DNA from: Liopterus haemorrhoidalis
Lineage: Eukaryota > Arthropoda > Insecta > Coleoptera > Dytiscidae
Direction: 5' to 3'
DNA length: 64,000 nt
Assembly (NCBI GenBank): GCA_963971575.1
Contig: OZ020618.1
Span: forward strand, 33,086,731-33,150,730
Shown: in pieces, positions 1 through 10,285 of the stretch
Position numbering within the stretch: the stretch's first letter is position 1
How the letters are laid out: the number at the start of each line of letters is the position of its first letter
The notes under the pieces: model-generated
What the model was told of the DNA's origin: nothing
Seen by the model: only the letters and a program-made list of their open reading frames with translations
The model's database searches: none
Position numbers and translations under genes: made by a program

Positions 1-365
1 TGACCAAATGGTTAACTGACCAAGTGGTTAACTGACCAAATAGTTAGCTGACCAAATAGTTAACTGACCAAATGGTTACTTGACCAAATGGTTAGCTGAC
101 CAAATGGTTAGCTGACCAAATGGTTACCTGACCAAATGGTTACCTGACCAAATGGTTTACTGACCAAATAGTTAGCTGACCAAATGGTTACCTGACCAAA
201 TGGTTAACTGACCAAGTGGTTAACTGACCAAATAGTTACCTGACCAAATGGTTAACTGACCAAATGGTTAGCTGACCAAATGGTTAGCTGACCAAATGGT
301 TAGCTGACCAAATGGTTAGCTGACCAAATGGTTAACTGACCAAATGGTTAGCTGACCAAATGGTT
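1..365. repeat. 16-bp minisatellite array, end of unit 0
   Basis: About 23 head-to-tail copies of a 16-bp unit close to TGACCAAATGGTTAGC. Variation is concentrated at the penultimate position of the unit (a, g or c) and at aaatgg versus aaatag/aagtgg. The array runs off the left edge. It ends at the start of Helitron-type sequence. The same unit recurs at 10583-10780, 33833-34687 and 63916-64000. There are no spacers, so it is not a CRISPR array. Confidence 0.95.
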
Positions 366-685
366 ACATGTCTCGATATAACGTAAGAAAGGATTTTTCG
401 ACCCATATAAGGTGAAAAGGAGTCAAATGTATTTTTTCACGGATTCCTCAGTATCTCTTAGGACAGATGAGATATCGACTAGGTTTTTGCTTATAAAAGT
501 TACCCGTGCCAATGTTTAGAAACAAACTACGAATTTTATTTGTAATTAGTATGAACCTCTAACGGGGTGAATCTACACCTGAGGAGAGAGTCAGCAATGT
601 GATCTATAAAGAACTATGAATTATTATAATTGCACGATGATTGCAAACCGTCAATAACCGTAGCGAAGCACGGGTACTCAGCTAG
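366..685 (+). mobile_element. Helitron-type 3' fragment
   Basis: Ends in CAGCTAG followed by T (CTAG at 682-685). About 8 nt upstream is a short hairpin (CCGT...ACGG around the GCGAAGC motif). A terminal CTRR with an upstream hairpin is the Helitron hallmark. The body (a gatatcgact / attcctcagtatctc segment) matches, in reverse complement, the repeat at 11063-12630. The 5' part is lost at the junction with the minisatellite. A second copy is at 49219-49475. The Helitron label is inference from the end structure; no Rep/helicase coding is present. Confidence 0.5.
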
Positions 686-2067
686 TATTTTTATATTAGG
701 TCACAAACATGAGTGTCCTTTTTTTTGCAAGAGATTTGAATATACTTTTCTTTTGTTACAGGTGAAGGCAGTATCATTATGAACCAATTTTCAGAGAATA
801 AACTACTAGTTTAACATTTTTTTTGTTATATATGTGTCATAATAGACTATTATATTTTTGCTTATGCAAAACCCGAAGTGATGGTTATTTGTGTTCTAAT
901 ATTTTAATTTTCATGGATAAAAGTTTTTTTTTACTAAAATATGTCTTTTATGTACTCATAAATTCATCAAAAACACCAAAAAAATCACAAAATACATTTA
1001 TGTTATTTTAACAACTAATTAAAAATTGGGTCACTTTTGACCCCACGATAGTAGTTATGATAGTGTAAATGAACGATAGTAGTACAAGGTTAAGTATATA
1101 TTTTTTCCCTGTATAATTTTTTTTTTTTTTTTTGTAGTAAATAATAATAAAAAATTATTTTTCAATAAGTTTATTTTCTTTTTTTTTTTTGCTTTTCACT
1201 TTTTATTTTGATCAATTTGACATATAAATATAAATCAACTGAAAAAATCTGAACACATTTTTTATGGGGGTGCGGGAGCTTATTTTCACATTCAACGAGT
1301 CAGTCTGAAGCCAACAGCTGTAGCCAGTAGTCGCAATCGCACACATGTTATATTATCATACTTTTGTACTATTAATTCTATCTTCAATAAATTTAATTAA
1401 TAATTTAAACCGAATAATCAAACCCCACCATAGAATCCCACAACTTATGGAGGCTCACCGGGGATCGTGTCGCGTGTTTGAGAAGGTTTTTTTTTAAAAA
1501 AGAGTGAAATAAAAGTTGTTAAAATCGCGAAGAAACAAAACGAACATACTATCAGGTTTTACCGCCGATTGTAAACTTGTAAGTAATTGAAATTATACAT
1601 ATGAAACAAAACTTAGTGTCATTAGTGGAAAGTTGTGGTTTTGCGGGGCCCTTCAGAAGTCGAGGCCCAGTGCGCGCGCCCGGTTCGCCCGCCGTTAAAT
1701 CCGCCTCTGAGAGTTATAAGTAAAATGAAAGTTATATGAGAAACAGTGAGTAAAAAGTGGAGAGAAAGTAATAAAAGTGGAGAAAGAACAATTAAATTGG
1801 AAAATATGAAGTAAATGAACAAAAGAAATATAAACAGAGGAGAAAACAGTAAAGTGTAAACGTTAAGCGCTAAAGTAAAACAATAATAAAGAAGTGAAGT
1901 GTACAAAGAATTAAAGAAAACATAAGATAAATTAAAAACGCAACGTAAACGTTTGAATCGTGAACAGTTTCCCGCCTGCCTGCGACCTTGAACGGCAAAC
2001 AGCCAACAAGCGATAACGCACACCTGCATGTCATAAACAACAGCCGGTTTGCAGTAACATTTCGGTA
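686..2067. other. non-coding block of unit 1 with hAT-like terminus
   Basis: No convincing gene. It is duplicated nearly base for base at 49476-50855. It has poly-T runs (about 1118-1134 and 1178-1190) and, at about 1640-1710, a GC-rich stretch ending in CCGCCTCTG. In reverse complement that stretch begins CAGAGGCGGATTTA, which resembles hAT terminal inverted repeats. I did not find the partner terminus. The open frames on both strands here are short, low-complexity and differ between the two copies. Confidence 0.5.
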
Positions 2068-2099
2068 GTTTTAGGGTTTTGAAGGTATGACCAAAAAAC

Positions 2100-2319
2100 T
2101 ATTGAAATATCGAGACTCTGATGATCTCAATAATACCATGGATACACCACTATGGCAAGAGATAGAGGTTTTATACATGTATCCATGGAAATATAAAATA
2201 AGTAATAAGTGACGTGTAAAATATTTTCTATAAGATAAAAATGTCATTAATAAATTATTATTAATATTTATTTACTTTGTTTAATTCGTTCAGCTTCAGC
2301 TTTACTATTAATAATAACA
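2100..2319 (+). repeat. copia 5' LTR
   Basis: Begins TATTGAAATATC and ends ATAATAACA. It is one substitution away from the 3' LTR, so the insertion is recent. Confidence 0.93.
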
Positions 2320-2333
2320 GGTTATGGGCCCAG
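2320..2333 (+). promoter_or_regulatory. copia primer binding site (internal tRNA-iMet)
   Basis: GGTTATGGGCCCAG immediately follows the LTR. It is complementary to the anticodon arm of initiator methionine tRNA (CUGGGCCCAUAACC), the half-tRNA primer known for Drosophila copia. Confidence 0.85.
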
Positions 2334-2353
2334 TTAATTAAAGATAAATAAGT

Positions 2354-2473
2354 ATGAATAATTTGTTAAATATTGAAAAATTGGATGATAACAATTATGA
2401 TTGCTGGAAAACCCAAATTGAAAGTTTACTCGTCTTTCATGATTATTGGGATTATGTTTGCGGAAATGGCTAG
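2354..2473 (+). pseudogene. gag: copia gag, N-terminal fragment
   Basis: An ATG at 2354 follows the primer binding site by 20 bases and opens a frame of 38 element-encoded codons (to 2467). This stretch carries the copia Gag N-terminal pattern, an acidic Leu/Asp stretch then Tyr-x-x-Trp-Lys. Translation runs into the MITE and stops at TAG 2471-2473. The remainder of gag resumes at 2848 in the phase expected if the MITE and one copy of its target were absent, so this is an insertionally broken gene and not a decayed one. The frame is too short for the nearby open frames to show it. Confidence 0.8.
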
Positions 2474-2839
2474 ACCAGGGATTAGATTTCTACAACGTTA
2501 CAAAATTTCTTTGTAGATGGCAGCACATAACAATTTTACTAAATAATTCAAGGATTATCAGTGGCTGTAAAACAATGGTGCGAGCTACCCATCTTCTAGT
2601 TTAATGACAAAACACTATCTTAGGTTAGGTTAGGTTAGTAAGGGTTTAGTTAGAAAAAACCGAGCGAAGCGAGCTACCCATCTTCTAGTTTAATGACAAA
2701 ACACTATATGTTTCAAGAAACTCGCGCTAATATAATAATTCCGCCTGTTTAGAACCATCGTATGTAAAACAAAACATGTGCGATGTAAGGTGGTGTGACG
2801 TATGCACAGTTGTGTAGCAATCTATTCCCGGGTTATACC
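2468..2839. mobile_element. hAT-type MITE inside copia gag
   Basis: 372 bp flanked by an exact 8-bp direct repeat GCGGAAAT (2460-2467 and 2840-2847). The ends form an imperfect inverted repeat of about 27 bp: GGCTAGACCAGGGATTAGAT against GGTATAACCCGGGAATAGAT. An 8-bp duplication fits hAT (P elements also make 8 bp). No coding. Inside are three TTAGG units plus TTAG (2619-2638) and a 38-bp direct duplication (about 2581-2618 and 2669-2706). Confidence 0.8.
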
Positions 2840-2847
2840 GCGGAAAT

Positions 2848-3822
2848 ATTGAGCGTCCGTTAGCAGAAGAAAATGAGAAGAAAAAATGGGATATGAACGA
2901 TAGAAAGGCAAAAGCATGTATAATTTTGGCTTTAAAATCTTCTCAACTTATTCACGTTAAATATTGTGAAACGTCAAACGCTGTTTGGTCGAAGTTAAAG
3001 GAAATTCATCAGCCAAGGGGTCCAGGAAGGAAAGTAGCTTTGATAAAAAGGTTGGTGCAGATGAAAATAGAAGATGTAGATAAAATGGTAACACACTTAA
3101 ATTTATTTTTGGAGACGGTGGATAAATTAAAAGAAATAGGCTTAGAAATACCAGAAGAATTCTTATGTATAATTCTTTTATGTAGTTTACCGGAATCTTT
3201 TGAAAGTTTTAGAATTGCAATAGAAACACGAGATACACTACCAAGTCTAAATTCTTTGAAAATTAAAATAATGGAAGAATATGAACACCGTCATAGAAGT
3301 AATTCCGAAATTACGAAACCTCGAAATCATGATATTCTAGTAACAAATGAAAAGAAATATAAAAAGAATTTCAATAAGAAATTGACTGAAATGAAATGTT
3401 TCGTATGTGGTGATCCAAAACACAAGGCATATCAATGTCCGAAAAGAAAAAATTACAAGGCAAGTGTTGTTACAAATGATATGGCATTTAATCTAATGGA
3501 AAATAAATTTGATACTGGAGTTTGGTGCATGGACAGTGGCGCTACGTTACACATATGTAACGATAAATCGGCATTCATAGAATTCAAATATGTAGAAAAC
3601 GATTTTGTTAAGTTAGCTAGTAACAAAACTGCCCAAATAGAAGGAAGTGGAAAAGTGAAATTAAAAGTTAAAGATGGAAAATTTATAAATAATATAACTT
3701 TGGAGAACGTATTGTATGTTCCGACATTAAGAGGAAACCTTCTATCAGTAACCAAAATAACAGAGAGGCAATATATAGTTAAATTTAACCAAAGATATGC
3801 ATATATAATGTCCAAAAAATAA
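2848..3822 (+). pseudogene. gag-pol: copia gag C-terminus and protease
   Basis: An open frame from the MITE boundary to TAA at 3820-3822; the first ATG inside it is at 2893. Counting from that ATG, the copia Gag capsid-like region covers roughly residues 1-130. A CCHC zinc knuckle follows at residues 169-182 (C-x2-C-x4-H-x4-C), then the aspartic protease with Asp-Ser-Gly at residues 214-216 and the usual LYVP segment downstream. In copia the protease is followed in the same frame by the pre-integrase domain. Here the frame is lost in the A-run near 3815-3820 and continues one base out of phase. The product would be a Gag-protease truncated before integrase. Confidence 0.88.
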
Positions 3823-3823
3823 T

Positions 3824-4058
3824 AAATGTGTATTAAGAGCGAAAAATATAGATGGACTATATATAATTAAAGCGTGTAAAGAACAAGTTAATACAATTAT
3901 TAAAAAAACGAAACTGCAGAAATGGCATGAAAGGTATGGACATCTAAATTTCACCTCACTAACATATCTCAAATTAAATAATGTAGTAGAAGGTTTAGAT
4001 ATAAATAAATACACAAGGCAGTTCTAATAGTTTTTGTTCAACATGCGCAAAAGAAAAA
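3824..4058 (+). pseudogene. pol: copia pre-integrase segment, frame-shifted
   Basis: Frame 2 from 3824 to about 4020 reads the copia GAG pre-integrase zinc region, with a Trp-His-Glu-Arg-Tyr-Gly-His core near 3921-3941. It stops at TAA 4025-4027. The second half of the motif (Cys-x-x-Cys-Ala-Lys) is found one base further out of phase, joining the integrase frame at 4059. Two single-base insertions, or equivalent indels, near 3815-3820 and 4014-4022 explain the pattern. Confidence 0.75.
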
Positions 4059-4865
4059 ATGGCCCGTCTCAAATTTCCAAGAGAATCGAAAAATAGAAGT
4101 AGAGAACTACTTGAGATAGTCCATAGTGATATTTGTGGACCCATGGAGACAATTTCTCTTGGAGGAGCAAAATACTTCATAACTTTTATAGATGATAAAT
4201 CGAGATACGTTCAAGTATATTTTCTAAAAAGAAAAAGTGAAGCACTGAATGCATTTAAAGAATTTAAAAGATTTGCTGAAAAGGAAACTGGCTGTAAAAT
4301 AAAATTTTTACGCAGCGATAATGGTGGAGAATATTGTAACGAAAATTTTAAAAATTTCTTGAAAGAAAATGGAATTCAAAGGCAACTGAGTGCACCATAT
4401 ACTGCACAACAAAATGCAGTAGCTGAACGAGCAAATCGTACTCTAGTTGAGGGTGCTAGGTGCATGATGATTCAAGCGAAATTACCAAATAGGTTTTGGG
4501 CAGAAGCTATAGGAACTGCTGCCTATATTAGAAATAGATGTTCAACAAGGATTTTAAAAAATAAGACACCTTTTGAAATATGGAGAGGCCGAAAACCTAA
4601 CGTAAGTTATTTTAAAAACTTTGGATCAAAAGCGTATGTTTTAGATAAACGACCCAGTAGAAAGAAGCTTCAACCTAAATCATTTGAATGCATTTTAATG
4701 GGATACTCAACAGAATCAAAGGCATATCGTTTGTGGGATCCAGTTAGAAGAATTATTATAATTTCAAGAGACGTCAAGTTCAACGAAAACTTTGACAATT
4801 TTGAATATGAAAATATGGAACAAGCAAATAATGAAGAGAAACCTTACGTAACAGATAATTTTTAG
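4059..4865 (+). pseudogene. pol: copia integrase segment
   Basis: Open for 268 codons. It shows the retroviral-type integrase core (rve): His-Ser-Asp-Ile-Cys-Gly-Pro near residue 24, Ser-Asp-Asn-Gly-Gly-Glu-Tyr near residue 88, and an Ala-Glu-Arg-Ala-Asn-Arg block supplying the third acidic residue near residue 126. The copia-specific GKxP-like region follows. It ends at a single in-frame TAG (4863-4865) in the acidic linker before RT. The frame is otherwise continuous with the RT segment, so one nonsense change separates them. The first ATG is internal to the polyprotein and is not a natural start. Confidence 0.9.
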
Positions 4866-6674
4866 TTTAAATTAGAAAAAGAAGAGAAAGAAGAAAACAA
4901 AACTTCAAATCCAGTTGAAGAAGAAATTGATATAGAACCAGAAAATATAATTGTAATACCAGAAAGTAATGAACAATTAGAAAACCTATCAATAAAACGA
5001 GGACGAGGTAGACCAAAATTATTGAAAACTGGACAAAAAGGAAGACCCAAGAAACAATATTCTTTAGTAGAAGTTAACAATATAAATCATGGAGAAAATG
5101 AGCCGGAGCCAGATCCGATGTCTGTAGAAGAAGCACTACAAAGTAGCAATGGCGAAGAATGGCGGATTGCAATGGAAAATGAATACAAGTCCATAATGGA
5201 AAATGATACATGGGAATTGGTCGATTTACCCAAAGGCCGCAAAGCAATTGGCTGTAAATGGGTACTCAGAACCAAATATGCCCCTGACGGTAGCGTCGCA
5301 AGATACAAAGCAAGATTAGTAGCTAAAGGTTATTCTCAAATAGAAGGAATAGATTTTCTGGAAACTTACGCACCTGTTGTCCGAATAAGCTCTATAAGAA
5401 TGCTATTAGCTTTAGCCGCAAAATATAAGTTTTTGGTACATCAAATGGACGTTACAACAGCCTATTTAAATGGCGAATTAAATGAAGAGATATACATGAA
5501 GCAACCATCATATTTTGAAAAAGAGGGTAACAAAGTTTGCAAATTACGAAAATCTTTATACGGACTTCGCCAATCTGGAAGAGAATGGTACAAAAAGCTT
5601 GACGGAAAATTGTGCAAATTTGGTTTTAACAGATCTACTTACGATGAATGCGTATACATAAAAAGAGTAGGAAGAGATTTAATTATTGTTACAGTATACG
5701 TAGACGATCTTTTACTGTTTTCTAGAAATGTAAAACTGATCAACGATGTAAAATCAAAATTAATGGAAACTTTTAAAATGAAAGATGAAGGTCCCGTTCA
5801 TTTTTGCTTGGGCATATCTATAGTACAAGAAAAAAATGGAACTAAAAGATTAAATCAATCTAAATATATTAAAGACGTATTAAAAAGATTCAAAATGGAA
5901 GATTGTAAAGCTGTTTCGACACCGCTATGTTCAGGTGCTAAATTAAATAAAGGTTCTAAAGAAAATAAAAATGATAGCGTAGATAAAAATTTTTATCAGT
6001 CTGTAATTGGTTCCCTGATGTATATTGCTACATGCACAAGACCAGATATCGCTTATGCTGTAAGTTCACTCAGTCAATACAACTCAGATCCTAGAAATCT
6101 GCATTTAGTAGCAGCCAAAAGAGTGTTAAGATATCTAAAAGGCACAGAAAATTTAAATTTGACATATGTAGCTAATGACAAACCAATCCTAGGATACAGT
6201 GACGCAGATTGGGGAGGAGACCAAGATGATAAAAAATCATATGGAGGTTACGTTTTCTTACTCGCAGGAGGAGCAATATCATGGCAAGCCAGAAAACAAA
6301 GATCAGTGTCGCTATCAAGCACAGAAGCTGAATACATGGCATTTACACAGGCCACAAAGGAAGCAATTTATCTTAGAGATTTTCTAAATGAATTAAATTA
6401 TGAAGTCGGACAAAATAAAATGACGATTTTTGACGACAATCAGAGTGCCATAAAACTTGTGAAGAATAATGGATTTCATTCTCGTACGAAACATATAGCC
6501 ATACAATACCATTTTGTAAGAGAAAAGTATGAACAAAATTTAATTGACATAAATTATAAGCCAACAGAAGATATGGTGGCCGATGTTTTCACAAAAGGAC
6601 TAACTAGATTCAAGAATGAAAAATGCGTGAAAGAAATGGGATTATCTGAAATCATCATTGTGGGAGAGTATTGA
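4866..6674 (+). pseudogene. pol: copia reverse transcriptase and RNase H segment
   Basis: Same frame as the integrase segment, open from the TAG to TGA at 6672-6674. An acidic Lys/Glu-rich linker leads into RVT_2, which starts near 5150. It has the His-Gln-Met-Asp-Val and Tyr-Leu-Asn-Gly blocks. The catalytic Tyr-Val-Asp-Asp is at 5697-5708. The RNase H part has an Ala-Asp-Trp-Gly-Gly block, Ser-Ser-Thr-Glu-Ala-Glu-Tyr and Asp-Asp-Asn-Gln-Ser-Ala. The stop lies inside the 3' LTR (it starts at 6669), so the last codons are LTR-encoded. The domain is complete; translation would need readthrough or a reversion at 4863. Confidence 0.93.
6662..6668 (+). promoter_or_regulatory. copia polypurine tract
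   Basis: GGGAGAG abuts the 3' LTR start, the expected position of the plus-strand primer. Confidence 0.65.
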
Positions 6675-6888
6675 AATATCGAGACTCTGATGATCTCAAT
6701 AATACCATGGATACACCACTATGGCAAGAGATAGAGGTTTTATACATGTATCCATGGAAATATAAAATAAGTAATAAGTGACTTGTAAAATATTTTCTAT
6801 AAGATAAAAATGTCATTAATAAATTATTATTAATATTTATTTACTTTGTTTAATTCGTTCAGCTTCAGCTTTACTATTAATAATAACA
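6669..6888 (+). repeat. copia 3' LTR
   Basis: Identical to the 5' LTR except one base. It is followed by the second AAAAC target copy (6889-6893). Confidence 0.93.
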
Positions 6889-7391
6889 AAAACCCTTATA
6901 CCGTCATTTTGTCGTCTGTCTGTCTGTCAGTTCGGTAAAAATTGTAGCCAAACTGCTAAACCTAGAGAGTTGAAATTTGGCATGCTTATACAACCCTTTG
7001 ACTCGCACATAGGAAAAATACTAAAACATCTAAAAAACATATCCCCCTAAAAATATATTTGTGCTCATCGAAAATTTTTTTTTTTTTAAATTCTGAGTAG
7101 GGTATCAAATGAAAGCCCTTAGTAAGTGGATTAACGGTCAAAATTTTATTTTTGCAAAATAAATTATTTTGACGCGATTTTTTGCCAAAATTGTGCAAAA
7201 AAATTTGTTTGTACCACACCCAGTAGTTTAAACTAAAAATCTGAAAAAGTTCTAAGTAATGTACTTTTGTGTGAACCGGAATAGTACAACAGGAATTTTT
7301 GATCAGATTATGTTGTCGGAAAATAACGCATTTTTTATGTTTTTAACTAAAATATGTTAAATATTTAATTCGCTATGTAACACAGTAGATA

Positions 7392-7464
7392 AGTAGGCAT
7401 TCGTAGCGTTGTGCGTTTAGTCCTTTATTTGTGATTTGCAAACTAGAGTTCGAATCCTGTCAAT
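7392..7464 (+). other. tRNA-like cassette of R1
   Basis: A B-box-like AGTTCGAATCC (about 7447-7457) preceded by an A-box-like TAGCGTTGTGCG (7413-7424), in the same orientation as R1. The flanks on both sides are conserved among R copies but this stretch is not. It does not fold into a full cloverleaf by eye, so it is a tRNA-derived or tRNA-like sequence and not a called tRNA gene. The duplicate in unit 3 is at 51385-51457. Confidence 0.45.
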
Positions 7465-7476
7465 TTTAATTACCGA

Positions 7477-8060
7477 CCGCCAACATATATAAGGGAGGTA
7501 TTGTGATCATACCGATTTTGACATTTCGCGATTTCAATGGATCTCCACGAATTGAGATCCCTACATAACGTTTTGACTATTTTTAGCATGATGTCTGTCG
7601 GTCTGTCTGTTTGTCCGTCTGTCTGTCCGTCTGTCTGTGTACACGTGTAGAGCAAATTCGGCTGAAAGGATTTTTATGAAACTTCATATTTAAACTTCTG
7701 CTATCAATGGCACGAGTTGATCAACTTTTCGTAAAAATCGGTTGACTAAAAGTAGGAGTTTACTCGTGTCGATTTTAAGATTTTTCGAAAAAATTTAGTG
7801 AACAAAAGTTGCTATAAAAGCAATAATTAATATATTTTATTTGAGACGTTTTTCGATAAAACGAAAAATTACGAATAATTTCTGTAAAATTTTTCGAAAT
7901 TTTTTCCAAGTCTCAATTTTTTCATACTTATATGTAACGTTTGCATGGTCATGATAAATAATATCTCTGTTAGAAAATATTAGGCCAAGTTATTTCTACT
8001 CTACTGCTAGAATGTAATTTATATAAGTACTTTATGATAGCGGTCGGTCCTGTGGTGGCC
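7477..8060 (+). repeat. second GTCY-bearing dispersed repeat nested in R1
   Basis: Between the tRNA-like cassette and the resumption of R sequence (about 8085 on) lies a different repeat. It has a gatcataccgattttgac start and a GTCTGTCCGTCTGTC tract at about 7590-7637. It is shared with unit 3 (about 51472-52060). The boundaries are approximate. No coding is seen. Its class is not clear; the tetranucleotide tract resembles HINE-type elements. Confidence 0.45.
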
Positions 8061-8545
8061 ACAGCTGATTTTTTTTCTGTTTTTTTTTTTTTGCATTTTT
8101 ATTTTGTTTAAATTATTTTGTCACAATTCTAGTTATATTTTGGTAAATGTTCAGGATATTTTTGCAAAGTTTGTAGGTTAACACGTAGAAATTTTGCACC
8201 GTGTTAAGAGTGAAATTTTGATAGTTTTATGTTGAATTTATTTTGTGAAGTTCTCATAGATCTGTGCAATAATTTTTAGTGTTTGTCTTTTAGAATTTTT
8301 CTTCTTATGTCAGAAGAAGGGAATTGCATTAGTGAAATATTACATTTTATTCGTTCAAATTTCTAATATACATTATTTTGAAATTTAACTCTTTTAAAAG
8401 TGGTCCAAACCTGTGCGAACATAATTATAGTTGCTTGACGCTCTTTACTGCCCCTGATTAAGTGGCATATGCAATTTGCATTACTTAGGTGCTGTAAAAG
8501 TTGCCAAGATCAGTTCTTACAGGGGTTTATTTTCAATTAGCACCG

Positions 8546-9439
8546 ATGTCAAATATATGCTCCGATTGTGGTGGAAAGGTCAGCGCTAGGGCGCCAGGTG
8601 TCCTTTGTTCGGGCTCTTGTGGACATTATTACCACGGAAAGTGTGTTCGTATGTCAGCTGAAACTCTAAAACTCCTTAACGGGATTAAAGGAGCGCAATG
8701 GATCTGTAACGATTGCCAGTCTGCAGACGCCAATAAATCAATAATTATTGATAACGAAGAACTTTCTGGAAATCTTAATCATCCAGCTATTGTCCAAACC
8801 ATCGAAAATATTAGGATTGATTTCAACAATAAATACGAAGAGCTAAAAGTATTAATTATTGAAAAAAACACCATAATTGAAAATCTTACGACTGAAAATA
8901 TAGCACTTAAAAAGGAAGTAGCGGATTTAGGCTCTAGACTAGATAATCTGGATCAGTATTCTAGAAGAAACAATCTGGAGATTCAAGGGGTCCCGGAAAA
9001 GAAGAACGAAAATCTGTTAGATGTCATTCAGCATATTGGAGCATTCATTGAATGTCCAGTGTCCCCCAATGATATTGATGCTATCCACAGAGTTCCATTT
9101 TTTAATAAAAACAAACAGGGTCCTAGAAATATTATAATAAAACTAAAATCTAGATTATTTAAGCAAAGATTTTTAGCGTGCTCCAAAACAGTAATTAAAA
9201 AGAATAGAACATCTGGTAAACAATTAAGTATTAATGTTCCTACGATTTCATCTGGTCTGTATGTGAACGAGCATTTGACAAATAAAAACAAACTTTTACT
9301 AAATAAGGCGAAATTGTTTGGTAGGGAGAATAATATTGAGTATATTTGGGTTCAGGATTGTAAGATTCTGGCGCGTAAAAATTCAAACTCGCGAATTTTT
9401 CAAATACATACCGAAGAGTGTTTAGCCAAATTAAATTAA
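8546..9439 (+). CDS. LINE ORF1 protein with PHD finger
   Basis: 297 aa from the ATG at 8546. The upstream TTG at 8501 only lengthens the open frame and is unlikely to be used. A C4HC3 PHD-type zinc finger spans residues 5-57 (Cys5, Cys8, Cys21, Cys25, His30, Cys33, Cys54, Cys57). Then comes a Leu/Glu/Lys-rich coiled coil near residues 85-140 with an Asn-Leu-x-Gln-Tyr-Ser-Arg-Arg-Asn-Asn block, followed by a basic RNA-binding C-terminal half. This architecture is typical of ORF1 in insect CR1/jockey-group LINEs, where the protein binds element RNA as a chaperone. ORF2 follows 74 bases downstream. The frame is intact, although the element it serves has lost its RT. In unit 3 the first two thirds are deleted. 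Confidence 0.85.
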   Translation: MSNICSDCGGKVSARAPGVLCSGSCGHYYHGKCVRMSAETLKLLNGIKGAQWICNDCQSADANKSIIIDNEELSGNLNHPAIVQTIENIRIDFNNKYEELKVLIIEKNTIIENLTTENIALKKEVADLGSRLDNLDQYSRRNNLEIQGVPEKKNENLLDVIQHIGAFIECPVSPNDIDAIHRVPFFNKNKQGPRNIIIKLKSRLFKQRFLACSKTVIKKNRTSGKQLSINVPTISSGLYVNEHLTNKNKLLLNKAKLFGRENNIEYIWVQDCKILARKNSNSRIFQIHTEECLAKLN

Positions 9440-9513
9440 ATTAAAATCTCTTATTTTTCTCTCTATTAACTGTCTCGTTGCATTACCATTAGATTTCATA
9501 ATATACTGATTAT

Positions 9514-10136
9514 ATGTTAGATGTGAACTCACTGAAAATATATTACCAAAATGTTCGTGGATTACGCACAAAAGTTACTAATTTTTTCCAAGCTTCTTCT
9601 GTACCTGATTACCACATTATTTGTCTTACTGAAACTTGGTTGAACGGTAATATTGGTAGTCATGAACTATTTAGTAATAATTTCCAAGTGTTTAGGCGGG
9701 ATAGGGATAGGCATACTTCCCATAAGTCAGACGGCGGAGGCTCTCTTATTGCAATCAGCTCATTTTTACAAGTTGCTGAGCGGCCTGACTGGCAAACTAA
9801 CGTTTTGGAAGAAGTATGGATATCCATTGCTCTGCCAAATGGTAAAAATAAAATTCATATATGTTGTGTCTACATACCGGACTATATTGATATCTGTAAA
9901 CTTAATGTATTCACTGAAAATGTAACCAAAATTATCAATGACAATCTCCAGGATTCTGTTATTATAGTAGGTGATTTTAATTTAGCTAATATTGTATGGT
10001 CACGTGACGAATACTTTAACTTTCTGACGCCTTCATTACCCTCTGACAAAAAATCATCACTTTTTATACATATATGTATATATATATATATAAATAAAAC
10101 ACTATCTTGTATATTCGTCAATTTATTAAAACCGTA

Positions 10137-10137
<1 letters not shown>
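9514..10137 (+). pseudogene. LINE ORF2, endonuclease domain only
   Basis: The ATG at 9514 opens an apurinic-type (exo/endo/phosphatase) endonuclease. Visible are Tyr-Gln-Asn-Val-Arg-Gly near residue 11, Thr-Glu-Thr-Trp near residue 40, a Tyr-Ile-Pro block near 120 and Gly-Asp-Phe-Asn-Leu near 152. The element-derived part ends near 10066 (about 184 aa), before the Ser-Asp-His motif and the whole RT. The remaining codons come from (TA)n-rich sequence. It is clearly truncated against the 900-1000 aa usual for such ORF2 proteins. Near-identical copies end at the same place at 11062 and 53163. Confidence 0.85.
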
Positions 10138-10189
<52 letters not shown>

Positions 10190-10233
10190 AATACATGTAT
10201 GTATGTAAATATATATATATATATATATATACA

Positions 10234-10282
<49 letters not shown>
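10067..10282. repeat. (TA)n tract interrupting the LINE, unit 1
   Basis: Alternating TA runs (about 10078-10092, 10140-10187, 10209-10230, 10236-10282). They are separated by a 48-bp non-repeat piece (about 10093-10139) and short ATGTATGTA variants. This is the unfilled counterpart of the sites opened by large insertions in units 2 and 3. Confidence 0.9.

Positions 10283-10285
<3 letters not shown>

Larger units (their letters stand above)
2100..6888 (+). mobile_element. Ty1/copia retrotransposon, complete but broken
   Basis: 4789 bp with 220-bp LTRs that differ at one base (gacGtg versus gacTtg). It is flanked by a 5-bp target duplication AAAAC (2095-2099 and 6889-6893). The empty site survives in unit 3 near 50876-50890. 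Domain order gag, protease, integrase, RT, RNase H is the copia order. It is not autonomous as it stands: a hAT-type MITE sits in gag, there are two frame changes between protease and integrase, and a TAG stop lies between integrase and RT. Confidence 0.95.
2068..8144 (+). mobile_element. R1: HINE/DINE-1-like repeat, interrupted by copia
   Basis: The left end reads TTTTAGGGTTTTGAAGG. It is continuous with 6894-8144 once the copia element at 2100-6888 and one target copy are removed. Unit 3 (50856 on) is the uninterrupted equivalent. The element carries a GTCTGTCTGTC tract (about 6911-6928) and a tRNA-like cassette (7392-7464). Its right part continues at 10439-10582, beyond the LINE inserted after 8144. 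Related full copies end in AGGGTTTTGCAGGTAT plus a TGTGAATTTTCACA hairpin. Asymmetric subterminal repeats, a GTCY microsatellite and a terminal hairpin are the features of Helentron-associated elements (HINE/DINE-1); that assignment is inference. Confidence 0.6.

Noticed and set aside
1..365. CRISPR-like regular repeats
   Set aside because: Contiguous 16-bp units with no spacers in a eukaryotic setting; a minisatellite.
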